Shown here: positions 12,328 to 24,662 of the stretch, piece after piece
How positions within the stretch are numbered: position 1 is the first letter of the stretch
Layout of the letters: the number at the start of each line of letters is the position of its first letter
Assembly: GCF_901709675.1 (NCBI RefSeq)
Contig: NC_051101.1
Span: 10,684,501-10,748,500, forward strand
Reading direction: 5' to 3'
Source: Syngnathus acus
Taxonomy: Eukaryota > Chordata > Actinopteri > Syngnathiformes > Syngnathidae
DNA length: 64,000 bases
The notes under the pieces: generated by a model
Seen by the model: only the letters and a program-made list of their open reading frames with translations
Databases searched by the model: none
Told to the model about the DNA's origin: nothing
Program-made: the position numbers and the translations under genes

Positions 12328-12907
12328 TGAACATACCTGACCCAGGCACGGTCGACACTTGAGCGACGCAGAATCTCATTTTTTGTAGGTGGCAAAGTTA
12401 TGTGGCTTGACACATGCTCTGTTTAAGGCATGTTTTTGTTTCACGTTTGTCACTAAAAGCGTTGACAAATTGTGATAAGAAATGAATTGAGGTCAAAGTA
12501 CAAGCGGTAATCTGAACCGCACCATAGTTCAAACAAAGATTTTCAGGAACACTGCATTAGTGGGTTTGAACATTTATAGTTTATATCTTTTTGTCCGGTT
12601 TTAAGAGCACACACATTTGGAAAAACGTGCAAATATGAGCAATTAGTCAAATGTATGACAACGTTTTGCACTAACTGTGATGTACTTAAAGGTTTAATGA
12701 GGAAAAATATTACAATCTACATAAACTTTCAGAATAGTATCACCACTGATTAACATTTAGATTTTTAAAAAAGACAAGGTGAAAAAAAAGATAATTTACC
12801 ACTATGATTCACAACAACAACAAAAAAAGTGACAAGAAGATCTCACTTCCACCAACACAATCAGCAAAAACGGCACTCTGATGTCATTTTCTCCCACTTT
12901 CTGTCGC

Positions 12908-14690
<1,783 letters not shown>

Positions 14691-14799
14691 TTTAAGATGC
14701 AACAAATTGTAGAGTAGACGGTCCGTTTGTATGTTTACGAATTACACAAGGACGATAAAAAAACAAACGCGCTCAGCTGGAGAGTGTCAGTGACAACAG

Positions 14800-14840
14800 T
14801 ACGTGACGTCAAGATCACGTGATTTCCTCATTTCCGGGTT
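14800..14840. promoter_or_regulatory. grina promoter: CRE, E-box and ETS-like sites
   Basis: About 110-150 bases upstream of the grina ATG lie TGACGTCA (14804-14811), TCACGTGA (14815-14822) and TTTCCGGGTTGC (about 14831-14842). The CRE and CACGTG pair recurs in the smpd5-grina spacer. The palindromic E-box is the core of the TFEB/USF type. Use in vivo is inferred. Confidence 0.5.
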
Positions 14841-14849
14841 GCGTAATTA

Positions 14850-16411
14850 ATTCATCATCCGTTCGTTTTCGTGTCGCTACAATAAAGCGTAATATTTCTA
14901 AAATTGGGCGTGGTTGAATGAATGTCAAATAATTGAAATACTATAAATAGCCTCCATTTGCGGTAAAATAACTCATTGGGCACTGTCTTGAGAGCACTTT
15001 TATTTTTCTTCATACAAAATATTACATGAATTCAAAGCCTATTAGAAAAAATAGACAGAACAGAAAAATTAACATTTTGTTGGTAGAGTTCCCTTTATTT
15101 CACATACAACAAATTTCCAGATGTGCTCTTTTTTTAATGCATTGTAAAATGCAAGGCAAAATACCTTTGCACTTTACATTCAGTGTCAAGATGACATCAG
15201 ATGTTTCAAGTTCATAAGATTCCTATCAAAGTGGTCAAGTATAGATATAAAAAAAAAGGCAACATTAAATAGTCTATAAGACAAACATTATAAATCCACA
15301 AAAGTTATTGCTACTGTTCCACTCGTCTTTTGTTCTTCATACAAACTGCAGGCTTTAAACATTCACGGCATGCTCTTCATGAACGTTGCAGTGGACCTAA
15401 CTAAAAAGCAAACACAAAAATAGACTGTTTATTATCGTAAGCTTCCATAATAAATACATAAATAGCATAATTTAAAAGGCACATTCGGAAAGAAAATTTA
15501 AGATTCACATTCAAACACCTTTTTTTTTTTTGCTGAGCTTGCTTGATGTGCAATTCATGAGTGAGGGAACTAAGTGCTCCCCCCATCTTGATTACTAAAA
15601 TGAAATTTCTAGTTAAACCTAAAAATGCACTACAAATTTCAGAGGTGAACTCAATTGGACCTTTTCGAATATTTTAAAAGCAGATGTCGCAGAAGTCCCG
15701 CAGTGCAATGTTTCAATACTTTTTGCACAACCTGCTGCTCTAACAAACTGAATGGCAAAATTCACAACGGGTGCTTGATGCATGACAATTTCGAGTTTTC
15801 CAGCCTGACTCATTTGCAAGCTGCTAACAAAACTAACAATGCCCTGTTGGGAACCCATTTGCAGCCTCACAATGATGAAGTACTGCTGATGTATTGTTGA
15901 TTCAAATCAAATTAAGGTCCTCCGGTAAGATTGTAGTACATTTGTGGTTCATCTTAAAATTTCACCCAGAAGCCCAATATCCCTAAGTTTTTTTTTTTTT
16001 TAATGTACATACTTAAGGGGAAACGGTCTGCATAGATTCAGCTGATACAAATCCTGAAAAATGCACGAGTGACTCGTTCATATTTCTATACACGTTTTGG
16101 TATATAGTGTTGGGGAAGACACTTCATCATAAGACATGAATGCGCTAGGAAACACAGAATATATATATATACAAAAATGAATCATGAGGTTCAGTTAGTC
16201 TGCTTTAGTTAATCTTTTTTTTTGTCGATGTATAAATATTAAATAATGGAAAAAAAAATACTGATCTAATTTGAATAAAACACAGCATTTGTTTGCACGT
16301 CCTGTGATTTTCTTCACTTTTTCAAGTTAAAAGCTTGTGCGGATGACCCTCAATGTACAGTAACATAACCCCAGTCGGGGGTGATGACTTCTCAACCACG
16401 TCATTTTCTTT
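14850..16411 (-). other. rbm24 3' UTR and short spacer to grina
   Basis: No coding exon is seen. Minus-strand AATAAA signals lie at about 14998-15003 and 15092-15097, about 1.3-1.4 kb past the rbm24 stop. The rbm24 transcript may therefore end only about 300 bases before the grina start codon. The region is AT-rich with poly-T runs. Confidence 0.5.
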
Positions 16412-19400
16412 TCACTGCATGCGATCCGTCTGCAGCTGCTGAGGCTGGTACTGACTGAAGGCGGCGGCGGCGGCCGCAGCCCCCGGAGTGGCGGCGGCGG
16501 CCAGCGGCTGCTGGAGCGTGTAGCCGTAGCCGGCTGTGGTCATGTAGCCCGTCGGGGCCGGGGAGGCCGCGTACGGATACTGCTCATAGGCGGCGGCAGC
16601 TGCAGCGGCAGCGGTGGCAGCTGCGGCCGAATACTGAGCATAAGCGGCTCCAGTGTAGTCGAGGTATGGCGAGGTGGCTGCGGCGGCGGCAGCTGTCGCC
16701 GTGGCACTTGAGGGTTGGACATGAGGGATCATCATACTGGGCTGGACAAAGGCCTGAGGGTAGACATAGTGAGCCGGGATCCTGTGGGACAAAAAGGCAA
16801 TGATGTCAAAGGTAAGCGGCAACGGGCCATCCTGCAGGCGCCACAAATACGTCAATCCAAGTCCTCAAAAAAAACACAGCAAATCCATTCATTAACAACT
16901 GGGGGGAAAAATCCCTACCGAGATAAGAAAAGTTAAGAAAGCGGCAAAAAACCACAAGCGCAATAAAAGCACCTGAATCTTAAAACGTCAACCCGCCGCC
17001 GCAACCCGGCCACAAAATGCGAGCCGACCGCACGACACCGCGTCAAGAAATGAAGTGGACATGATCGTGCCCACACGGCAACAGCACACGTACAGGCATG
17101 CCCAAACATGTTAGGATCCTTCAACACAAACAAAAACAATCAACTGCAAACAAGTCCACTTCACTGATTGGGAAACTGAAGAAATAAACGGTAGGGGCGA
17201 GGCTACCTTCTGGAGAGTTGCAACAGTTTGAACCATTGAGCAGTGGAAGCCCTTCCAAAAATGTACTAATTAACACTTTTTGAACACAACATACCGTCAT
17301 TTTTCGGACTATAAGGTCCTGTTTTGGGAAATTTCCATATACTGTATACGGGCACAATGGGAAACAAACCAGCACAGCAAATGAGTCGAACTATATTCGA
17401 CTTCAATTTGACATCCATACAATTTTAAAAAAATTAAACGATTTTAAATGCGCCTTACAGTCCAAAAAATGTAATCAGATGCACCAAAAATGCAAAAATA
17501 ACAAATATTGAAATGATCTCATCATAGAATTAAAAAAAAAAACTAGAAAACATTTGTTTCATACATTAAACCTTAAAAGAGCCCTCTTACATTACAACTT
17601 ATTTGAACTTAGCTTTTTTCCCTTTCTTTTATTATCTCATCTATAAATAACCTGAACCATCTGTGCAATTTGTAAATTAAATCCTTAAGTATCACATACT
17701 GTGTCAAAGGTTCCCCGCATTTGTTTTTGGTCAACTTTGTAAAAACTTGCTTTTCACTTTAACTCAAGTGATAGAAGTGGAGCAAGTCACTCAGAAAAAT
17801 ATATGGAGGAGCAGGTGTGAAGGGGTTATATCTGTCCCTCTTGTGGACATACCAGAGCCCCCCACCCACATACAAATGTACACATGCCAAGTTGATTGAC
17901 AAGGGAGGCTGGAGACAAGGCTATTTTTGCCGCCCTTGTCATGTCCAAAGGACACGCTGTTCTCTTTTCGTGGCGGGGCACTCGTCAAATGAGGCGACTC
18001 GGCCATCTCGCATCTATCTCATGGCTTGCACAAAATATCAGATTGGCAAATAATCATCTGGCTATTCTTAGTTTTGACAAACAACTGTTACATTTATATG
18101 CGGGGGGAAAAATGGCGGTTGTTTTTCTGTATTTTGTGGATGTTTTTTTCTTTTTTTACATTCATGCCATTGTCACAAAGTTCACTTTCCTTGTTGTAGG
18201 TTAGGAAATAAGAAATGTCTCTTCTTTTACAGTATCCGTCAAAAGTTTGGAAACATTATGTAGAAATTGTAATGGAATTATTTGGTCAAAAAAAAAAAAA
18301 AAGTTAACTAAAACAGAATATAGTTTATAATTTAGATTCTTCAAAGTAAGGCGTCTTTTGCCCAGATTGGTTTTGATTGTAGTTTAGTTATTATATTCAG
18401 AATTTTTTTTTTTATATTGGTTTTGTTATACTACTGCTGATGAGAAAATAATTTTGCCCGTCAGTTTTCACAAACGTGGCCCTTGACCGTGACCTTGTTT
18501 TAATCGGACTGCTTTCACAAAGAAGCCTGTCCTTGCTTTGATGCATATTTTACAGTTATTCCAGTCAAGTGGGAAGCTAAATAAAGGTGCTTTGTAAGTC
18601 GCCAGGACACATGGATAATCTGCAGCATGGGACCAAAAGGCTTCCACCTGTTGTCCACAGCTGAGCAGCGAAGCCTATGCCATGCATTATTAACAGCGCC
18701 GCTCCTTTTTTTTTTCCATCCGAATTTGAGAGGCCGCGGAGATCGTCGTAGCAGACAGCTGCTGCCCGTGAGGCGCGTACAGATCTCGTGTCTGCAGCCC
18801 GTAACATTTGTCTATTGACCCAGAGGTCTCCAGTTGGCGGAGTTATTTTCTGCTCGGCATTGCGGGTGTACAACCCGACTCAAAGCAATGGGTTAATTGA
18901 AAGGAAACCAAACTCCCGCATGCAGGCCAAGTGTTTGTTTTGTTGCAGGGAATCCGAAAATTGTCCCGTCAGAATCCTTTTGTGTCCGTTCACAACAAAA
19001 CATGAACGTCTTAATGTTAACTTCAGAAAAAACTGAAAGGAGAATAAACAGCAGGCTCCACTCAGCACAAAGAATTAAAAATTCAACACCGCGTTCGCAG
19101 AGTTACACCGTCCTAGCAAAACTCAAATCGTGAACAAAAATAAACTCCCCAGCCCCAAATAGAAATGAGCACACAAGTTAAGCTGAACACCACATCATAC
19201 TGAAAACAAGGCACACACCAATCTATGTGCTATGAAAACCAACCACAAAAAAAATAAAAACACCAACAATTTAAAAAAATAAATAAAAATAGACACCCAT
19301 GCATCTAGTCACCATTTTCAGCTCGTTTGTGTATGTTTACAGGTAACACTTTAGCGCTCTGCCCAATAGTAGACTCAGCTATTCCTCAAATCATCATCTG

Positions 19401-21050
19401 CTATTTTAACCGTTACCGAGCCTGTCAGATCAGAGAGAGACACAAACATGAAGTCAATCCGGCAGTTGGCTAAAGAAGAGGGAGGGGGGTTGGGGTGAGG
19501 GACACATGTTCAATTCCGTCACAGTGATTGCCGAGAGGAGCACTCATCATCTCTCATATGTCCTCATTCAGCAAGGTTTAAACAGGTGATAGTCAATAAA
19601 AATGTCATGATAAAGTGACAATCCTGTTTTTGTTTTGGGGAGGGGGGGGGGGGCATAGATTGTGCAACATACCCATAGGGCCTTTGGATGAATGCTGGGT
19701 GGATCTGAGGCATGCCAAATGCAAAGCCTAGAAAAGGCAGAAAAAAAGTAAATTATGAGCGCTGGAGTGAGTCTATAAACACAATAAATATGAAATAAAA
19801 TAAATAAATAAAAATGACAACACCATAAGGAAAATGTGGAAAATTCCCTTCAAGTGATATTTTTACCAAACTAAGAATTTCTAGAATTGGTTTTCTTCAC
19901 TGGAAAAATAATGCTTAAAAAAAAAGCACAGTAATTTCAAGTATTTTTGTTGGTGTTTCTTTTTACACTGCCACTTGCAAAATCTGTTTTCATCTCCATT
20001 TTATTCACAGGAGGACAACAGTTCTAGTTTACAGGATATTCTTTTTTTTTTTTTTTTTGACATTTCCTGTTTTGTAGCTTTACGGTGATATTGAGTGAGT
20101 ATCCAAATAAATAGCCCTCCTGGAGTGAACAATGAGCACCTCTCACCTGGCTGTATGACCCTGGGCTTGGCTCCAAGGTAGGCCAGGTTCACATTGGCCT
20201 TTCGGCCATCTATAATGGGGTTGGGGTCTTTGCAGGCTCGATCAGCAGAAGCCCGGTCTGCCATGGTCACCTGTAGGAAGACAATGAATGAGACTTCAAA
20301 ACAATAACATGCATTTCTATAAACAATGATTAAACTAGCTGACCCCAAAACCTAAGGATGGTACTTAATAAATTGGGTCGCTTTAAATTTCTCAAAATGG
20401 TCTAACTATTTTCAATCTCCACAGATGATTCAATGGGGGGGAAAAACAAGATATGGAAACAATTTTGAGTGCAGATATTTTTTTTTCTTTGTGCTGACAT
20501 ACATTGACATATGGTTTATTCTAACAATTAAAAAGAATCTTTTGCAAAATCATCATAATAAATAAAAGCGTGTTTTGGAATTTACGAGTTATGCTGTCAG
20601 TAGGCCTAATGCAGAGAATCTTTTAAAGTTTGGCTTTACTCATGCTATAAACTGGTTTCAATACTGTATTCTCCAGAGCTGTATATTAAAAATATATATA
20701 TATTTGTATTTATTTTTACTTAAGAGTAACTTTGCCACTTTTGCTTGTATACATGGTGCTCCAATTAACTTGACACATGTCAACATGTCACATATTCATA
20801 CTGGCAGCAACAGAGCCGGTAGCACGTGCTAAAGCAACGTTACAAAACGCCAACTTTTTTTTTTTTTTAAGTTAACACTTACAAATCCATAACCTCTTGA
20901 CTTCCCCGTCTGTCGGTCTGTGATGACCACAGCCTCTTCAATGTCCCCGAAGACCTCGAAGTACTTCCTGAGACTGGAGTCGGTGGTGTGGTAAGGGAGA
21001 CCTCCCACGAAGATCTTAGTGAAGGTGGTGTCTTTCTGAGCCGAATGCAT
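16412..21050 (-). CDS. rbm24: RNA-binding protein 24
   Basis: RBM24 binds GU-rich RNA through one RRM. It controls muscle, heart and lens splicing and mRNA stability. Four exons (21050-20883, 20270-20147, 19727-19673, 16781-16412) give 238 residues. The RRM (about 11-88) shows RNP2 [10 protein letters not shown] and RNP1 SRGYGFVTMA, then [20 protein letters not shown]. The exon at 19.7 kb encodes [18 protein letters not shown]. The last exon is rich in alanine runs coded by GCN repeats and ends [16 protein letters not shown], the RBM24 C-terminus. RBM38 lacks this ending and is excluded. Intron 3 is 2.9 kb. The a/b teleost paralogue cannot be told from this sequence. Confidence 0.95.
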
Positions 21051-21434
21051 ATCTTATGGAGTTAATTGAGTTCGAGAAGTTACCAAGTAAACTAGATGGA
21101 AAAAGGCACTTAGGAGCTAAGAAAAACGTCTGAGTGGAGGAAGAGTGTGTGTAGAATGTGGCTTAGACAGGACAAGTCCTCCTGTCGCTAGCGAGGAGGA
21201 GGAGAAGGAGGAGGAGGAAGAGGACACCTGTTAGTTTGTTGCCCACTTGTCAGAATATGCGACACGTCGAAGTAACTCCACCCAAGAGGCAAGCATCACG
21301 CTACAAGTGTCCCACCGCTAGAAGTGCCCCACCGAAGTGCGAAAAAGTGCCCCAAAAAAATGAACGTAAAATGTACTCTTGTTTATTACATTGTGTGGTT
21401 TTGTAGCGTTGAATTGAGGTGGTACTTGTGTGCT

Positions 21435-21452
21435 GAGCGCCCCCTGTTGGTT
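21435..21452 (-). promoter_or_regulatory. CTCF-like motif upstream of rbm24
   Basis: Read on the minus strand, CCAACAGGGGGCGCTC is close to the consensus CTCF core. It lies about 400 bases upstream of the rbm24 start codon. Motif match only; this is the best of the series. Confidence 0.45.
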
Positions 21453-21670
21453 GGAGGTGGTAGAGGCGTTTTCCTCCTCTGGATAGGAGCACTGAAAAGT
21501 GTGTTTAAGTGTGTTTTGTGTGGTTAGGGGTGACGTCGACTCACCTACTTTAATCTCTACTTTAATCTACAGGTATTAGAGACGTAATGGTGATTTATGA
21601 GGTTTATTTAAATCAGCTACAGAGGATAAACACAGCCATATTGGCCATCAGGTAGACCTACACACAGTAG

Positions 21671-21928
21671 GGAAAATAACTTCGTGTTAATCTAATCATA
21701 ATTAGAGACATTGTCCTCAATTAATTTTTTTTAAATAATAATTTCAGATCATTGTATTATTTGATTCCCAAAAATATTTTTTATAATGTCTTTTTTCATA
21801 AAGGAAAATAACTTCATGTTAATCTAATCACAATTAGAGACATCGTCCTCAATTTAAAATGTATTTTTTTTAATAATAATTTCAGGTAATTGTATTATTT
21901 GATTCCCAAAAGTATTTCCCATAATGTC
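21671..21928. repeat. Imperfect tandem duplication, two units of about 125 bp
   Basis: GGAAAATAACTTCGTGTTAA (21671 on) recurs with one change at 21803. Both units continue through TTAGAGACATYGTCCTCAAT, AATAATAATTTCAG and TATTTGATTCCCAAAA, and end ATAATGTC (21790 and 21928). Identity looks about 85-90 percent, so it is a fairly recent local duplication in AT-rich non-coding DNA. Confidence 0.8.
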
Positions 21929-22955
21929 TGTGCAAGGCCCACTAACTGCTGGGCTTCTGGCAACGACCACAGGCGCCAACTCAGGCAGAACCGCAGTGTA
22001 TGAGCGGTATTTAGAAAACAGAATATGATCTGTATAAGGAGGATAATTCCAGATCTCAGTATGATGCAGTAAATTAATACCCATCCCACAGCCAATGAAA
22101 TATTGGCATTGTGTTTTTCCTTCCAGCTTTTTGTTTTGGATCTCATTAGTGGAAGTGGACCTTAATGTTGCAGTCAATGAGCGTGGAAATGTGACTCCCT
22201 CTGCCAAACACACTCCTGTCACACGTTTACACACTCAATATGTCCAATTTATTTGGATCTATTACACAGTGTCTACTGTGAATGTCATTTTTAAACCTGA
22301 AGTCAAAATTCCAGGAAGGGGATTCATCTTAAATAGTAGCCACATTTAGATGTATACAGGCTAGAAATACAAGCTGTATCATGTTTTATATGTGTAGTGT
22401 GTGTCTCTGAGTACATTTGGAAAGGTCACACAGGGAAAAGCACAGGTGTGCACGCTAAAAAAGAGTTACTGCTGTCAAAGTGTCACGGCACACTGCAGAG
22501 ACACCAAAATAGAATGCAGTCATTGTTAATGTTACATGCCACACCTGTGCTTTCCCTATATGACAACTTAAATGATGTGTTGTTTTAGAAAATAAATAAA
22601 TCACCACACATGACCTCGCTGTCCTTTATGGCAGTTGTCGCCCTTTTGTACAAATCTATTGACGTTTAGGCTTGTTTTCACAGTTCTGTGTTTGAAAGTA
22701 AAGTTTGTATTGTGTCTTGTTTGGAACAAAATACACTGCAACATGTTAAAACACAAATTTAAAATGAATTTGAATTTTTGCCAGGCAAGTTGCGCTTTCA
22801 TTTACTATAATCGTTGCTGTTAAATGAAAAGCATGTTTTGATTAAAAAAAACAAAAATGTTGATTAAAACGATATTGTTTTGTTTGCTTGGTATGAAAAA
22901 GTCTGAATTTACAAAAACATGTCCAGAGATATCAACAAATATTGGAACTTTTTTC

Positions 22956-23005
22956 TTTATAGAAAAACTTTATTTGAACATTTATAGAAAAACTTTATTT
23001 GAACA
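22956..23005 (-). repeat. Perfect 25-bp tandem repeat carrying AATAAA signals
   Basis: Two identical 25-base units abut (22956-22980, 22981-23005). Each contains TTTATT, which is AATAAA on the minus strand (22969-22974 and 22994-22999). About 1.7 kb past the kif13a stop, they are candidate kif13a polyadenylation signals in duplicate. Confidence 0.6.
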
Positions 23006-23617
23006 TTTTTTTAACAAATTATTTTCTTTGTGTTTTGGATTTTGGAACATGAAATAATAATGCCAAAAACCAAAATGTTTGACCAAATTCAACAGAAAAA
23101 AGTCAACACAGTGGTTTGATTGTAAATGTTCTCTTCTAGAACATTCACGTACCAATGAAAACAATTTTTTGCGATACAACATAAATACAAATCTGTACAT
23201 CATAATAGCGTAACTACTATTTTTTTTAAAAAACACACTTGTATTTACATCTCCACAAGGGAGAGCAGCTGAAAGATCTTCCATTTACAACTTGAACATA
23301 TACATTATATATAGATGCATCACAACTTCGCCACATGTTCATACTGAACAACCTCATCCTCTGTAACGAGACACCGTTTATCACACTGTCATTCGATCCT
23401 AAATAGGACATAATGCATTATTGAGTACCTGTTAATAACGTGTGGTATTACGTATCAGTCAGTCAACATATAAATTTCACATGGACAAAAAAAAAAAAAA
23501 AAAAGGATGCACATCAGTCAAGCCAAATAAGGCCGGGTGGCTTCCGGAAAGCCATTAGGTGTCGTCAAAATAAACATACACAATATCACAGGAACACACT
23601 TTCTTTTTTTTTTAAGG

Positions 23618-23851
23618 TTATGTGTCCACCTTTATGGAAGCAAAGACATAAGGCATCATTGTATCCAAGTTCTGGACAAAGCCTATAAAATCCTCATCCA
23701 AGTGCTGAATAGAGTCTATAAAATCTTCAGAGATGACATCATACGGCTTTTGCCTCCTCTCGGTTGAAAGCGAGTGAGTGAGAACCCGCTCAGTCAGTTC
23801 GTTTCCGAAAATTCCTTTCCAGTGCAAGCGTTCAAACAGCACGATTCTCAT
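23618..23851 (-). other. Uncharacterised 77-codon open frame
   Basis: The frame runs from ATG at 23851 to TAA and starts MRIVLFERLHWKGIFGNE. I do not recognise it. The translated composition looks protein-like. It contains an 11-residue tandem duplication, EDFIDSIQHLD then EDFIGFVQNLD, from a 33-base DNA repeat. A possible splice acceptor (CTATCCAG) ends one base before the ATG, so it could be a terminal exon. It could equally be chance within the kif13a 3' UTR, which seems the safer reading. Confidence 0.25.
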
Positions 23852-24662
23852 GCTGGATAGGGATTGTTCAATCCACAGTGTTACAGTACTTCAACAGGAT
23901 AATTCAAGAGTCACAAAGTGAAGGCAATGCAGGTTTTCTTGTTGATCTTGAGGATATGTGGAAATTATTCCGGATAGAGACATGGCACTAAACTTTGTGT
24001 TCTTCCACATATGAAAAATGACAAAACTTGGTATGCAAAATTTGGGCTATTTTTTTTTTAAAGATGGGAACTTTACAGGGGAAATAACTGGAATTTATAG
24101 AGAGGAATATGGAAAATACATTTTGGATAAAAAAATAACCCACACAATTTTATTTTACCCTGTAAATGAATATCAATTTGCCCCCATGTCTGGTTAGGAC
24201 AGTCATTTTTATGCTTTGGATTAATTCGCCCAAATTCCCAGTTAACTGACAATAATTCTCCCCCCCCCCCCCCCAAAAAAAAGGTTGAATTTCCCTTATA
24301 AAGTTTCCACCACTTTTGCAACTCAACTACTAACAGCAGATATGAAACTCTTTGGTTGCCCCTGACATCTTATTGACAGTAGTACATTCGTAATGTTCAT
24401 ATCCCAGATTAATCATCATATGAGCCTCAGGGGTTGTGATCATAACGCCATACAAAAATATGCTTTCTTAAGAAAAACCAAGTGGCTAATATTTCCATAT
24501 GGACTCCCAGTTAAGCATTTCCCCTTAAAAATATACCCTTATGGAAAAATGTGCATAATGAGCATGTGCATATTCAGTGATTAGCTTCATTAGATAGTAA
24601 AAGCCTACAAATAACCAAATCAGAATTTTGGCCAAAGCTGTGGCCTAGACTGTGTCTTTGTC

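Larger units (their letters stand above)
11207..12907. other. smpd5-grina spacer
   Basis: No coding exon is seen. It holds the smpd5 5' region, a decayed SINE (11379-11480), a cluster of TGACGTCA and TCACGTGA sites (12240-12330) and the likely grina 3' UTR toward 12.7-12.9 kb. Confidence 0.45.
21051..24662. other. rbm24 upstream region and kif13a 3' region
   Basis: No certain gene. The first 250 bases are the rbm24 promoter/5' UTR, with a GAGGAGGA-rich tract at 21190-21225 and a CTCF-like motif (21435-21452). A tandem duplication (21671-21928), a duplicated polyadenylation signal (22956-23005), a 77-codon frame (23618-23851) and a C16 run (24259-24274) follow. The part right of about 22.95 kb is plausibly kif13a 3' UTR. 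Confidence 0.45.

Noticed and set aside
24259-24274. C16 run, and the G14 run at 14361-14374, as special structures
   Set aside because: Simple homopolymers common in fish introns; no further evidence of quadruplex or function.
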